Below are positions 27,952 through 37,242 of a DNA stretch of 64,000 nt, piece by piece (the stretch's first letter is position 1; each line of letters opens with the position of its first letter). The position numbers and the translations under genes were made by a program. Location of the stretch: positions 124,001-188,000 of the forward strand of contig NZ_UIDD01000005.1 in NCBI RefSeq assembly GCF_900497695.1, read 5' to 3'. The notes below the pieces were generated by a model. That model did no database searches and had not been told where the DNA came from. It saw nothing but the letters and a program-made list of their open reading frames with translations. Source of the stretch: Pseudomonas wadenswilerensis. GTDB taxonomy: Bacteria; Pseudomonadota; Gammaproteobacteria; Pseudomonadales; Pseudomonadaceae.

Positions 27952-28019
27952 TCATCGCTGGCAAGCCAGCTCCCACAAGGTTGATGGTGGCCTGTGGGAG
28001 CCGGCCTTGCCGGCGATGC
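27952..28019. repeat. REP/BIME palindrome between mupP and yciK
   Basis: CTGGCAAGCCAGCTCCCACA arm and CTGTGGGAGCCGGCCTTGCC arm around a short spacer. Same family as 1000-1076 and 16731-16805. Confidence 0.9.
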
Positions 28020-28047
28020 AAGGCAAAGCCTTGCCAGTACGAAGGTT

Positions 28048-28719
28048 TCAGCAGCCGCAAAGCGCGTTATCGAGCACCTTGCGCAGCTCCAGCGGATGAT
28101 CGACCACGACATCCGCGCCCCAGTTGTTGGGGTTGTCATCTGGATGAATGTAGCCGTAGCGCACTGCCGCAGTGCGGGTGCCGGCATCGCGGCCCGACTC
28201 GATGTCGCGCAGGTCGTCGCCGACGAACAGCACGCTGGCCGGGTCCAGGTTGAGGGTCTTGCAGGCGAGGATCAGCGGCTCGGGGTCCGGCTTGCTGTTC
28301 TTCACGTGGTCCGGGCAGATCAACAGCGCCGAACGCTCGCTCAGGCCCAGCTGCTGCATGATCGGCTCGGCGAAACGCACCGGCTTGTTGGTGACCACGC
28401 CCCAGATCAGGTTGCTTTTCTCGATGTCGGCCAGCAGTTCGGCCATGCCGTCGTAAAGCTTGCTGTGCACCGCGCAACCTTGCTGGTAGCGCTCGAGGAA
28501 TTCCAGGCGCAGAGCCTCGAAGCCTTCGGCTTCAGGGTCGAGGTTGAAGGTCACCGAGACCATGGCCTTGGCGCCGCCGGAGACCACGTCGCGGATTTTC
28601 TGGTCCTCGATGGCCGGTAGGCCGCGCTCGGCGAGCATGGCCTGGCAGATGGCGATGAAGTCCGGCGCCGTGTCGAGCAGGGTGCCGTCCATGTCGAAAA
28701 GTACCGCTCGCAAACGCAT
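28048..28719 (-). CDS. mupP: N-acetylmuramic acid 6-phosphate phosphatase (HAD family)
   Basis: A 223-residue HAD hydrolase with [11 protein letters not shown] (nucleophile Asp9, Asp11), the TNKP motif and [16 protein letters not shown]. It is often annotated as phosphoglycolate phosphatase. In P. putida the homologue beside ubiG was shown to be MupP, which dephosphorylates MurNAc-6-phosphate in the AmgK/MurU cell-wall recycling route that bypasses de novo UDP-MurNAc synthesis. It begins two bases after the ubiG stop, so the two are co-transcribed. The name rests on synteny with ubiG and yciK. Confidence 0.87.
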   Translation of the reverse strand: MRLRAVLFDMDGTLLDTAPDFIAICQAMLAERGLPAIEDQKIRDVVSGGAKAMVSVTFNLDPEAEGFEALRLEFLERYQQGCAVHSKLYDGMAELLADIEKSNLIWGVVTNKPVRFAEPIMQQLGLSERSALLICPDHVKNSKPDPEPLILACKTLNLDPASVLFVGDDLRDIESGRDAGTRTAAVRYGYIHPDDNPNNWGADVVVDHPLELRKVLDNALCGC

Positions 28720-28721
28720 GC

Positions 28722-29420
28722 TTATTCCTCGCGCAGGGTCTGGATCATGTAGTTGACGTCAACGTCGTTGGCCAGCTTGTAGTGCTTGGTCAGCGGGTTG
28801 TAGGTCAGGCCGATGATGTCCTTGACGGTCAGGCCGGCGTCGCGGCTCCAGGCACCAAGTTCGGACGGGCGGATGAATTTCTTGAAGTCATGGGTGCCGC
28901 GCGGCAGCAGTTTCATGATGTATTCGGCGCCAATGATGGCGAACAGATAAGCCTTGGGGTTGCGGTTGATGGTCGAGAAGAACACCTGGCCACCCGGCTT
29001 GACCATGCGGAAGCAGGCGCGGATCACCGAGGACGGGTCTGGCACATGCTCGAGCATCTCAAGGCAGGTGACCACGTCGAACTGCTCGGGCAGCTCTTCG
29101 GCCAGGGCCTCGGCGGTGATCTGCCGGTACTCGACGTTGACCCCGGATTCGAGCTGGTGCAGCTGGGCCACGGCCAGTGGCGCTTCACCCATGTCGATGC
29201 CGGTGACGGTGGCGCCACGCAGGGCCATGGCTTCACTGAGGATGCCGCCGCCGCAGCCGACATCGAGGACCTTCTTGCCGGCCAGCTTGACCCGCTCGTC
29301 GATCCAGTTGACCCGCAGCGGGTTGATGTCGTGCAGCGGCTTGAACTCGCTCTCGCGGTCCCACCAGCGGTGGGCCAGGGCTTCGAACTTGGCGATTTCG
29401 GCGTGGTCGACGTTGCTCAT
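28722..29420 (-). CDS. ubiG: Ubiquinone biosynthesis O-methyltransferase
   Basis: A 232-residue class I SAM methyltransferase: [22 protein letters not shown] (motif I), [20 protein letters not shown], and the family N-terminus [19 protein letters not shown]. It carries out both O-methylations of ubiquinone synthesis. It is the first gene of the ubiG-mupP-(yciK) unit. Confidence 0.95.
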   Translation of the reverse strand: MSNVDHAEIAKFEALAHRWWDRESEFKPLHDINPLRVNWIDERVKLAGKKVLDVGCGGGILSEAMALRGATVTGIDMGEAPLAVAQLHQLESGVNVEYRQITAEALAEELPEQFDVVTCLEMLEHVPDPSSVIRACFRMVKPGGQVFFSTINRNPKAYLFAIIGAEYIMKLLPRGTHDFKKFIRPSELGAWSRDAGLTVKDIIGLTYNPLTKHYKLANDVDVNYMIQTLREE

Positions 29421-29481
29421 GGAACAGTCCTCTGAAACTTGGATAATTTGCTCTTGCCCGCCAGCACTGGCTGCCGGGCGC

Positions 29482-30813
29482 TTATTCGTTGTGCTCGCCG
29501 ATCCGCTGGCCCCAGGCGCAGGCGGTGGCGTGCAGGGCCTGTTCGTCCAGGCGGGTCAGGCGCCGGTCGTCAAGCAGTGGCTTGCCGGCGACCCAGACGT
29601 GCTTCACGCAGTCCCGGCCGCTGGCGTAGATCAGTTGCGAAACCGGGTCATACACCGGCTGCTGGGCCAGGCCCGAAAGATCGAAGGCGACCAGGTCGGC
29701 AGCCTTGCCCAGCTCCAGCGAGCCGGTAATCGCCTCAAGGCCCAGGGCCCGGGCGCCGTTGAGGGTTGCCATGCGCAGCGCCCGATGGGCATCCAGGGCA
29801 CTTGCCGAGCCGGCCACGGCCTTGGCCAGCAGGGCAGCGGTACGGGTTTCGCCGAGCAGGTCGAGGTCATTGTTGCTGGCCGCACCGTCGGTACCAACGG
29901 CAACGTTGATGCCGGCCTGCCACAAGCGCTCGACCGGGCAGAAGCCGCTGGCCAGCTTGAGGTTGGACTCCGGGCAGTGCACCACACTGGTGTTGCTTTC
30001 TACCAGCAGGGCCAGATCCTCGTCGCTGACCTGGGTCATGTGAACCGCCTGCAAGCGCGGGCCGAGCAAGCCGAGGCGGGCAAGCCGGGCCAGGGGGCGC
30101 TCGCCGCGGGTCTGCAGCGATTGCTCGACCTCGAAGGCGGTTTCATGGATGTGCATGTGGATCGGCGCGTCCAGCTCTTCGGCGATGACGCGGATCTTTT
30201 CCAGGTTGTCGTCGCTCACCGTGTACGGCGCATGCGGGCCCAGGGCCACGGTGATGCGCGGGTGGTGGCGCAGGTCACCGAATAGCTCGATGCCCAGTTG
30301 CAGGGCTTCTTCGGTGCTGCGCGCGCCGGGGATCGGGAAATCCAGCAGGGGCACGGCGATCTGCGCACGGATGCCGCTGTGGTGCACGCGCTCGCTGGCC
30401 ACCTTGGGGTAGAAATACATGTCGCTGAAGCAGGTGATGCCGCCCTTGACCTGCTCGGCGATGGCCAGGTCGGTACCATCACGGACGAAGTCTTCATCGA
30501 CCCAGCGCCCTTCGGCCGGCCAGATGTGCTCTTCGAGCCAGGTCATCAGCGGCAAGTCATCGGCCAGGCCGCGGAACAGGGTCATCGCCGCATGGCCGTG
30601 GGCGTTGACCAGCCCCGGGCTGAGCAGGCAGCCCGGCAGTTCGCGGGTTTCGCCAGCGATGAACGCCTGGGCCTGGCTGCGCGGGCCGATGAACACGATC
30701 TGCCCGTCGCGGATGCCCAGGGCATGATCCTTCAAAACCACTCCGGCAGGTTCGACCGGCACCAGCCAGGTAGGCAGGAGCAGCAGGTCGAGCGGCGTAG
30801 CGGGTTTGGGCAT
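29482..30813 (-). CDS. mtaD: 5-methylthioadenosine/S-adenosylhomocysteine deaminase
   Basis: A 443-residue amidohydrolase (TRZ/ATZ group). Zinc ligands lie in VNAHGHAAM (His72, His74), HIHET and VHCPESN, with the catalytic Asp in [10 protein letters not shown]. The P. aeruginosa homologue PA3170 deaminates 5'-methylthioadenosine to methylthioinosine, an alternative first step of methionine salvage. It is divergent from mtnA, which acts later in the same route. The gene pair with ubiG downstream matches P. aeruginosa. Confidence 0.88.
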   Translation of the reverse strand: MPKPATPLDLLLLPTWLVPVEPAGVVLKDHALGIRDGQIVFIGPRSQAQAFIAGETRELPGCLLSPGLVNAHGHAAMTLFRGLADDLPLMTWLEEHIWPAEGRWVDEDFVRDGTDLAIAEQVKGGITCFSDMYFYPKVASERVHHSGIRAQIAVPLLDFPIPGARSTEEALQLGIELFGDLRHHPRITVALGPHAPYTVSDDNLEKIRVIAEELDAPIHMHIHETAFEVEQSLQTRGERPLARLARLGLLGPRLQAVHMTQVSDEDLALLVESNTSVVHCPESNLKLASGFCPVERLWQAGINVAVGTDGAASNNDLDLLGETRTAALLAKAVAGSASALDAHRALRMATLNGARALGLEAITGSLELGKAADLVAFDLSGLAQQPVYDPVSQLIYASGRDCVKHVWVAGKPLLDDRRLTRLDEQALHATACAWGQRIGEHNE

Positions 30814-30880
30814 GACAGGTTTCCCTGGGCGACTGAAGGTGAGGGCGAAGTATACCCGAGCGTCCGCGCCTGGGGCTCGC

Positions 30881-30886
30881 TATAAT
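30881..30886 (+). promoter_or_regulatory. Consensus -10 box upstream of mtnA
   Basis: A perfect TATAAT in GGGGCTCGCTATAATCGTCC, 35 bases before the mtnA ATG. No good -35 hexamer is visible at the usual distance, so an activator may be needed. Confidence 0.45.
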
Positions 30887-30921
30887 CGTCCGCTTTTGAT
30901 GTCCGAATGATGGGGTGAGGC

Positions 30922-31998
30922 ATGCGCGATCGACTAATGGCTGCAGAGAAGGTGAAAGCCATCGATTGGCGGGATGGCACCCTTTATCTGCTCGACCAGC
31001 GCGCGCTGCCGGGCACGCAGGTCTGGCTGGCCTGCAGCGATGCCGCCGCAGTGGCCGAGGCCATTCGTTCGATGGTGGTGCGCGGTGCGCCGGCCATTGG
31101 CATCAGCGCCGCCTATGGCCTGGCCCTGGCGATTCGTCAGCGCCTGGCCGCCGGTGGTGACTGGGAGATGGCCCTGGAAGAGGATTTCGAGCTGCTGGTG
31201 CATGCCCGGCCGACCGGCGCCAACCTGTTCTGGGCCCTGAACCGCATGCGCGAGCGCTTGCTGCGGCTCAAGGAAGGTGATGACGTGCTGGCCATCATGG
31301 AGGCCGAAGCCATGGCCATCCATGAAAGCGACCGCGAAGCCAACCTGACCATGGCACAGCTGGGTGTCGACCTGATCCGCAAGCACCAGGGTAACGAGCA
31401 GGCAGTCCTTACCCACGGCAATACCGGCGCCCTGGCCACCGGCGGCTTCGGCACTGCCCTCGGGGTGGTGCGCGCCGCTTACCTGGAGGGCATGATCGAG
31501 CGCGTCTATGTCGATGAAACCCGCCCGTGGCTACAGGGTTCGCGCCTGAGTGCCTGGGAACTGGCAGGCGAGGGCATCCCGGCAACCATTACCGCCGATT
31601 CCGCCGCCGCCCACCTGATGAAAACCAAAGGCATCACCTGGGTGATCGTCGGCGCCGACCGCATCACCGCCAATGGCGATGTGGCGAGCAAGATCGGTAC
31701 CTACCAGCTGGCGGTCAATGCCATGCACCACGGCGTGCGTTTCATGGTCGTGGCGCCGAGTTCGAGCATCGACATGAACCTGGAGAGCGGCGACGACATC
31801 CTCCTCGAAGAGCGCAGCGCCAGCGAGTTGCTGGCGCTTGGCGGCGAGCCGCTGGGCGCTGCTTTCGAGGCGTTCAACCCGGTGTTCGACGTGACCCCGG
31901 CCGACCTGATCGACGTGATCGTCACCGAGAAAGGCATCGTCGAGCGCCCGGACACGGTGAAGATGGCGCAACTGATGTGTCGCAAGCGTTTGCATTGA
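30922..31998 (+). CDS. mtnA: S-methyl-5-thioribose-1-phosphate isomerase, catalytic Cys apparently replaced by Gly
   Basis: A 358-residue protein of the eIF2B-like MtnA family: [65 protein letters not shown]. It isomerises methylthioribose-1-phosphate in methionine salvage and suits its divergent neighbour mtaD. The family active site has a Cys in THCN(A/T)GALAT (Cys160 in B. subtilis). Here the text is [12 protein letters not shown], with Gly166 encoded by GGC at 31417-31419. The catalytic Asp of GADRI is kept. Length and the rest of the sequence look normal, so this is either a true loss of activity, an altered mechanism or a base error. Confidence 0.88.
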   Translation: MRDRLMAAEKVKAIDWRDGTLYLLDQRALPGTQVWLACSDAAAVAEAIRSMVVRGAPAIGISAAYGLALAIRQRLAAGGDWEMALEEDFELLVHARPTGANLFWALNRMRERLLRLKEGDDVLAIMEAEAMAIHESDREANLTMAQLGVDLIRKHQGNEQAVLTHGNTGALATGGFGTALGVVRAAYLEGMIERVYVDETRPWLQGSRLSAWELAGEGIPATITADSAAAHLMKTKGITWVIVGADRITANGDVASKIGTYQLAVNAMHHGVRFMVVAPSSSIDMNLESGDDILLEERSASELLALGGEPLGAAFEAFNPVFDVTPADLIDVIVTEKGIVERPDTVKMAQLMCRKRLH

Positions 31999-32120
31999 GA
32001 CTTTGCCCCCGTCTGCGGCCTGCTGTAGCGGCTAACGGGCGTTCTCGACGAGCAGTAGGGTAGTAGTGCCGCAGCCTACTCCCACCCTCTGGGCGATTGT
32101 GGTAACATCCGACGGTTTCC

Positions 32121-32145
32121 AAGGCTGCCCCGCGGGGCTGCCTTT
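32121..32145 (+). terminator. Hairpin between mtnA and gyrA
   Basis: AAGGC-T-GCCCC-GC-GGGGC-T-GCCTT forms a stem with one T-T mismatch, followed by TACTGCG. It may terminate mtnA transcription or sit in the gyrA leader. The remainder of the 278-base gap shows nothing else I can name. Confidence 0.45.
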
Positions 32146-32276
32146 ACTGCGCAGATCCATGGCATAACTCGTTGATTTGTCGTAAGTCGTTGCAAGGAGT
32201 CACTTTGCAGCGGCGAGCTTCGTTCGTCCCATATGGATGTGACGAGGTTTCACCAGAAAAAGGAATCAGGCTTCTC

Positions 32277-34919
32277 ATGGGCGAACTGGCCAAAGAAATC
32301 CTCCCGGTCAATATCGAAGACGAACTGAGACAGTCCTACCTCGACTACGCGATGAGCGTCATTGTCGGGCGTGCACTGCCCGATGCGCGTGATGGCTTGA
32401 AGCCCGTGCATCGCCGCGTTCTGTATGCGATGAGCGAACTGGGTAACGACTGGAACAAACCGTACAAGAAATCCGCCCGTGTGGTCGGTGACGTGATCGG
32501 TAAGTACCACCCGCATGGTGATACCGCCGTTTACGACACCATCGTACGCATGGCCCAGCCGTTCTCGCTGCGTTACCTGCTGGTCGACGGCCAGGGTAAC
32601 TTCGGTTCGGTCGACGGCGACAACGCCGCCGCCATGCGATACACCGAAGTCCGCATGACCAAGCTGGCCCACGAACTGCTGGCCGACCTGCATAAAGAGA
32701 CGGTCGACTGGGTACCCAACTACGACGGTACCGAGCAGATCCCGGCGGTCATGCCGACCAAGATCCCCAACCTGCTGGTCAACGGTTCCAGCGGTATCGC
32801 CGTGGGCATGGCGACCAACATTCCGCCACACAACCTCGGTGAAGTCATCGATGGTTGCCTGGCACTGATCGACAACGCCGACATCACCATCGATGAGCTG
32901 ATGCAGTTCATCCCGGGCCCCGACTTCCCGACCGCCGCGATCATCAACGGCCGCCAGGGCATCATCGAGGCCTACCGCACCGGTCGCGGCCGCATCTACA
33001 TGCGCGCCCGCTCGATGGTCGAAGACATCGACAAGGTCGGTGGCCGCCAGCAGATCGTCGTCACCGAGCTGCCGTACCAGCTGAACAAGGCGCGTCTGAT
33101 CGAGAAGATCGCCGAGCTGGTCAAGGAGAAGAAACTCGAAGGCATCACCGAGCTGCGCGACGAGTCCGACAAGGACGGTATGCGCATCGTCATCGAACTG
33201 CGTCGTGGCGAAGTGCCGGAGGTGATCCTCAACAACCTCTACGCCCAGACCCAGCTGCAGAGCGTTTTCGGCATCAACGTGGTTGCGCTGATCGACGGCC
33301 GTCCGCGGGTGCTGAACCTCAAGGATCTGCTCGAAGCCTTCGTTCGTCACCGTCGTGAGGTGGTCACCCGTCGTACCGTGTTCGAACTGCGCAAGGCGCG
33401 TGAGCGCGGGCACATCCTTGAAGGCCAGGCGGTTGCCCTGTCCAACATCGACCCGGTAATTGCCCTGATCAAGGCCTCGCCGACGCCTTCCGAGGCCAAG
33501 GAAGCGCTGATCAGCACGCCGTGGGAATCCAGCGCCGTGCAGGTGATGGTCGAGCGCGCTGGCGCCGACTCCTGCCGCCCGGAAAACCTCGATCCGCAGT
33601 TCGGTCTGCGCGACGGCAAGTACTTCCTGTCGCCGGAGCAGGCCCAGGCCATTCTCGACCTGCGCCTGCACCGCCTGACCGGTCTTGAGCACGAGAAGCT
33701 GCTGGCCGAGTACCAGGAGATCCTCAACCAGATCGGCGAGCTGATCCGCATCCTCAACAGCGCCGAGCGCCTGATGGAAGTGATCCGCGAAGAGCTGGAA
33801 CTGATCCGTGCCGAATACGGCGACGTGCGCCGCACCGAGATCCTCGATGCACGCCTGGACCTGACCCTGGGTGACATGATTCCGGAAGAAGACCGGGTCG
33901 TGACCATCTCCCATGGCGGCTACGCCAAGACCCAGCCGCTGGCCGCCTACCAGGCCCAGCGTCGCGGTGGTAAAGGCAAGTCGGCTACCGGCGTCAAGGA
34001 CGAGGACTACATCTCGCACCTGCTGGTCGCCAACAGCCACACCACCCTGCTGCTGTTCTCCAGCAAGGGCAAGGTGTATTGGCTCAAGACCTATGAAATT
34101 CCCGAGGCCTCCCGTGCCGCGCGCGGTCGACCGCTGGTCAACCTGCTGCCGCTGGACGAGGGCGAGTACATTTCGACCATGTTGCCGGTCGAGGAGTACA
34201 CCGAAGGTCACTTCATCTTCATGGCGACCGCCAACGGCACCGTGAAGAAGACCCCGCTGGAATCCTTCAGCCGTCAGCGCAGCGTCGGCCTGATCGCCCT
34301 GGAGCTGGACGAAGGCGACGTGTTGATTTCCGCGGCCATCACCGATGGCGAGCGTGAGGTCATGCTGTTCTCCGACGCCGGCAAGGTCACCCGCTTCAAG
34401 GAATCCGACGTTCGCGCCATGGGCCGTACCGCCCGCGGTGTACGCGGCATGCGTCTGACCGAAGGGCAGAAGCTGATCTCCATGATCATCCCGGAAGAAG
34501 GCAGCCAGATCCTTACCGCTTCCGAGCGTGGTTACGGCAAGCGTACCGAAATCGCCGAGTTCCCCGAGTACAAACGTGGCGGTCAGGGCGTTATCGCCAT
34601 GGTCAGCAACGAGCGTAACGGTCGCCTGGTGGGTGCAGTGCAGGTGCAGGATGGCGAGGAAATCATGCTGATTTCCGACCAGGGCACCCTGGTGCGTACC
34701 CGTGTCGGTGAAGTCTCCAGTCTGGGTCGTAACACCCAGGGTGTGACCCTCATCAAACTGGCCAGCGACGAGACCCTGGTGGGGCTGGAGCGGGTCCAGG
34801 AGCCATCCGAAGAGGAAGGCGACGAGGACTTCGACGCCGAGGTGGATGGCGCTGAAGTGGACGCCGATGCGGCACCACAGGCCGACGCCGCTGCCGACGA
34901 AGAGGCACAGCCGGAATAA
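32277..34919 (+). CDS. gyrA: DNA gyrase subunit A
   Basis: An 880-residue protein beginning [20 protein letters not shown]; an in-frame upstream extension to 32172 is not conserved in the family. The catalytic Tyr122 is in MRYTEVRM. The quinolone-resistance region reads GDTAVYD with Thr83 and Asp87, which is the susceptible Pseudomonas wild type at both positions. The C-terminal beta-pinwheel repeats follow (for example [11 protein letters not shown], which includes the GyrA-box type sequence QRRGGKG earlier). The last 40 residues are strongly acidic. It introduces negative supercoils together with GyrB. Confidence 0.98.
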   Translation: MGELAKEILPVNIEDELRQSYLDYAMSVIVGRALPDARDGLKPVHRRVLYAMSELGNDWNKPYKKSARVVGDVIGKYHPHGDTAVYDTIVRMAQPFSLRYLLVDGQGNFGSVDGDNAAAMRYTEVRMTKLAHELLADLHKETVDWVPNYDGTEQIPAVMPTKIPNLLVNGSSGIAVGMATNIPPHNLGEVIDGCLALIDNADITIDELMQFIPGPDFPTAAIINGRQGIIEAYRTGRGRIYMRARSMVEDIDKVGGRQQIVVTELPYQLNKARLIEKIAELVKEKKLEGITELRDESDKDGMRIVIELRRGEVPEVILNNLYAQTQLQSVFGINVVALIDGRPRVLNLKDLLEAFVRHRREVVTRRTVFELRKARERGHILEGQAVALSNIDPVIALIKASPTPSEAKEALISTPWESSAVQVMVERAGADSCRPENLDPQFGLRDGKYFLSPEQAQAILDLRLHRLTGLEHEKLLAEYQEILNQIGELIRILNSAERLMEVIREELELIRAEYGDVRRTEILDARLDLTLGDMIPEEDRVVTISHGGYAKTQPLAAYQAQRRGGKGKSATGVKDEDYISHLLVANSHTTLLLFSSKGKVYWLKTYEIPEASRAARGRPLVNLLPLDEGEYISTMLPVEEYTEGHFIFMATANGTVKKTPLESFSRQRSVGLIALELDEGDVLISAAITDGEREVMLFSDAGKVTRFKESDVRAMGRTARGVRGMRLTEGQKLISMIIPEEGSQILTASERGYGKRTEIAEFPEYKRGGQGVIAMVSNERNGRLVGAVQVQDGEEIMLISDQGTLVRTRVGEVSSLGRNTQGVTLIKLASDETLVGLERVQEPSEEEGDEDFDAEVDGAEVDADAAPQADAAADEEAQPE

Positions 34920-35018
34920 ATTAGTAGCGCAACCCTGGTGGGGGAAGGCCGCGGCAGTCGAGCACAGCTCGCTGCCCGGCCGGCTCCTGCGGACATCGAG
35001 AGCAGAGCGAGAGTGGAT

Positions 35019-36104
35019 GTGAGCAAACGAGCCTTTAACTTCTGCGCAGGCCCTGCTGCGCTCCCTGACGCTGTACTGCAGCGCGCCCAGGCTGAAATGC
35101 TGAACTGGCGTGGCAAAGGCCTGTCGGTGATGGAGATGAGTCACCGTAGCGACGACTACGTGGCGATCGCCGAGAAGGCCGAGCAGGATCTGCGCGACCT
35201 GATGTCCATTCCTTCCAATTACAAGGTGCTGTTCCTGCAGGGCGGCGCGAGCCAGCAATTCGCTGAAATCCCGCTCAACCTGCTGCCTGAAGACGGCACT
35301 GCCGACTATATCGAAACCGGTATCTGGTCGAAAAAGGCCATCGAGGAAGCCCGTCGCTACGGCAACATCAACGTTGCTGCCAGCGCCAAGGCTTACGACT
35401 ACCTGGCCATCCCTGGCCAGAACGAATGGAACCTGAGCAAGAGCGCCGCCTATGTGCACTACGCCTCGAACGAGACCATCGGTGGTCTGGAGTTCGACTG
35501 GGTGCCGCAGACCGGTGACGTACCGCTGGTGGTCGACATGTCGTCGGACATCCTCTCGCGTCCGGTTGACGTCTCCGACTTCGGCCTGATCTATGCGGGT
35601 GCCCAGAAGAACATCGGTCCGAGCGGCCTGGTGGTGGTGATCGTCCGTGAAGACCTGCTCGGCCGTGCCCGCAGCAGCTGCCCGACCATGCTCGACTACA
35701 AGGTCGCGGCCGACAACGGCTCGATGTACAACACTCCGGCGACCTATTCCTGGTACCTGTCCGGGCTGGTCTTCGAGTGGCTGAAAGAGCAGGGCGGCGT
35801 CGAGGCCATGGAGCAGCGCAACCGGGCCAAGAAGGACCGTCTGTACGGCTTCATCGACAACAGCGACTTCTACACCAACCCGATCAGCGTCAACGCCCGT
35901 TCGTGGATGAACGTGCCGTTCCGCCTGGCTGACGAGCGTCTGGACAAAGCCTTCCTCGCTGGCGCCGATGCCCGTGGCCTGCTCAACCTCAAGGGTCACC
36001 GTTCGGTTGGCGGCATGCGCGCCTCGATCTACAACGCCCTGGGCCTGGACGCCGTCGAAGCGCTGGTTGCCTACATGGCTGAATTCGAGAAGGAGCACGG
36101 CTGA
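35019..36104 (+). CDS. serC: Phosphoserine aminotransferase
   Basis: A 361-residue class V aminotransferase. It most likely starts at the GTG at 35019 (VSKRAFNFCAGPAALP), the family N-terminus; an in-frame ATG at 34938 adds 27 residues of non-conserved sequence. LQGGASQQFAEIPLNL and YAGAQKNIGPSG, with the PLP-binding Lys, are clear. It makes phosphoserine and serves pyridoxal synthesis. Its stop overlaps the pheA start by one base (TGATG). It heads the serC-pheA-tyrA/aroA-cmk-rpsA run. Confidence 0.96.
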   Translation: MSKRAFNFCAGPAALPDAVLQRAQAEMLNWRGKGLSVMEMSHRSDDYVAIAEKAEQDLRDLMSIPSNYKVLFLQGGASQQFAEIPLNLLPEDGTADYIETGIWSKKAIEEARRYGNINVAASAKAYDYLAIPGQNEWNLSKSAAYVHYASNETIGGLEFDWVPQTGDVPLVVDMSSDILSRPVDVSDFGLIYAGAQKNIGPSGLVVVIVREDLLGRARSSCPTMLDYKVAADNGSMYNTPATYSWYLSGLVFEWLKEQGGVEAMEQRNRAKKDRLYGFIDNSDFYTNPISVNARSWMNVPFRLADERLDKAFLAGADARGLLNLKGHRSVGGMRASIYNALGLDAVEALVAYMAEFEKEHG

Positions 36105-37198
36105 TGTCGGAGCAGGAACTCAAGGCGCTGCGGGTGCGCATTGACAGCCTCGACGAGAAGATCCTCGAGCTGATCAGTGACCGCGCCCGTTGCGCGCAGG
36201 AAGTGGCGCGGGTCAAGACCGCGACCCTGGCCGAAGGCGAGACGCCGGTGTTCTACCGCCCCGAGCGGGAGGCGCAGGTGCTCAAGCGCGTCATGCAGCG
36301 CAACCAGGGGCCACTGGGCAACGAAGAGATGGCGCGCTTGTTCCGCGAAATCATGTCGTCGTGCCTGGCTCTGGAGCAGCCGCTCAAGATCGCTTACCTC
36401 GGCCCTGAGGGTACCTTTACCCAGGCTGCGGCAATGAAGCATTTCGGCCATGCGGTGATCAGCAAGCCGATGGCGGCGATCGACGAAGTGTTCCGTGAAG
36501 TGGCGGCCGGTGCCGTCAACTTTGGCGTGGTGCCGGTGGAAAATTCCACCGAAGGTGCGGTCAACCACACCCTCGACAGCTTCCTCGAGCATGACATGGT
36601 GATCTGCGGCGAAGTCGAGCTGCGCATTCACCACCACCTGCTGGTGGGTGAGAACACCAAGACCGACAGCATCAGCCGTATCTACTCCCACGCCCAGTCG
36701 CTGGCCCAGTGCCGCAAGTGGCTGGATGCCCACTACCCGAATGTCGAGCGCGTGGCGGTGTCGAGCAACGCCGAAGCGGCCAAGCGGGTCAAGGGCGAGT
36801 GGAACTCGGCGGCCATCGCCGGCGACATGGCGGCGGGCCTGTACGGCCTGAGCCGTCTGGCCGAGAAGATCGAGGACCGTCCGGACAACTCCACGCGCTT
36901 CCTGATGATCGGTAACCAGGAAGTACCGCCGACCGGCGACGACAAGACCTCGATCATTGTCTCCATGAGCAACAAGCCGGGCGCTTTGCACGAGTTGCTG
37001 GTGCCGTTCCACGAGAACGGTATCGACCTGACCCGTATCGAGACCCGTCCGTCGCGCAGCGGCAAATGGACCTACGTGTTCTTCATCGATTTCGTCGGCC
37101 ACCACCGCGATCCGCTGATCAAGGCCGTGCTCGAGCAGATCAGCCAGGAAGCCGTGGCCCTGAAGGTGCTGGGTTCCTACCCGAAAGCGGTACTCTGA
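36104..37198 (+). CDS. pheA: Chorismate mutase / prephenate dehydratase (P-protein)
   Basis: A 364-residue P-protein. The N-terminal AroQ chorismate mutase (LKALRVRIDSLDEKILELIS) is followed by prephenate dehydratase (AYLGPEGTFTQAAAMKHFG; VVPVENSTEGAVNHTLDSF; NSTRF) and a C-terminal ACT domain with the GALHELL and IETRPSR phenylalanine-binding segments. It converts chorismate to phenylpyruvate and is feedback-inhibited by Phe in relatives. Translationally coupled to serC. In P. aeruginosa a hisC2 gene follows pheA; here it is absent. Confidence 0.96.
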   Translation: MSEQELKALRVRIDSLDEKILELISDRARCAQEVARVKTATLAEGETPVFYRPEREAQVLKRVMQRNQGPLGNEEMARLFREIMSSCLALEQPLKIAYLGPEGTFTQAAAMKHFGHAVISKPMAAIDEVFREVAAGAVNFGVVPVENSTEGAVNHTLDSFLEHDMVICGEVELRIHHHLLVGENTKTDSISRIYSHAQSLAQCRKWLDAHYPNVERVAVSSNAEAAKRVKGEWNSAAIAGDMAAGLYGLSRLAEKIEDRPDNSTRFLMIGNQEVPPTGDDKTSIIVSMSNKPGALHELLVPFHENGIDLTRIETRPSRSGKWTYVFFIDFVGHHRDPLIKAVLEQISQEAVALKVLGSYPKAVL

Positions 37199-37242
37199 GG
37201 CTATGAATGGCGTGCATGCAGTTTTGAACAGGGTCCAGCTCC

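Noticed and set aside
32172..32276. Upstream extension of gyrA by 35 codons
   Set aside because: GyrA proteins start at MGELAKEI; the extension has no conserved sequence or ribosome site.
32277..34919. Quinolone-resistance change in gyrA
   Set aside because: Positions 83 and 87 are Thr and Asp, the normal residues in susceptible pseudomonads.
32250..36098. A 1282-codon open frame on the minus strand spanning gyrA and serC
   Set aside because: It is the antisense of two clearly conserved genes. Long antisense frames arise from GC-rich third-position bias, and the translation is low-complexity His/Gln/Val-rich with no motif.
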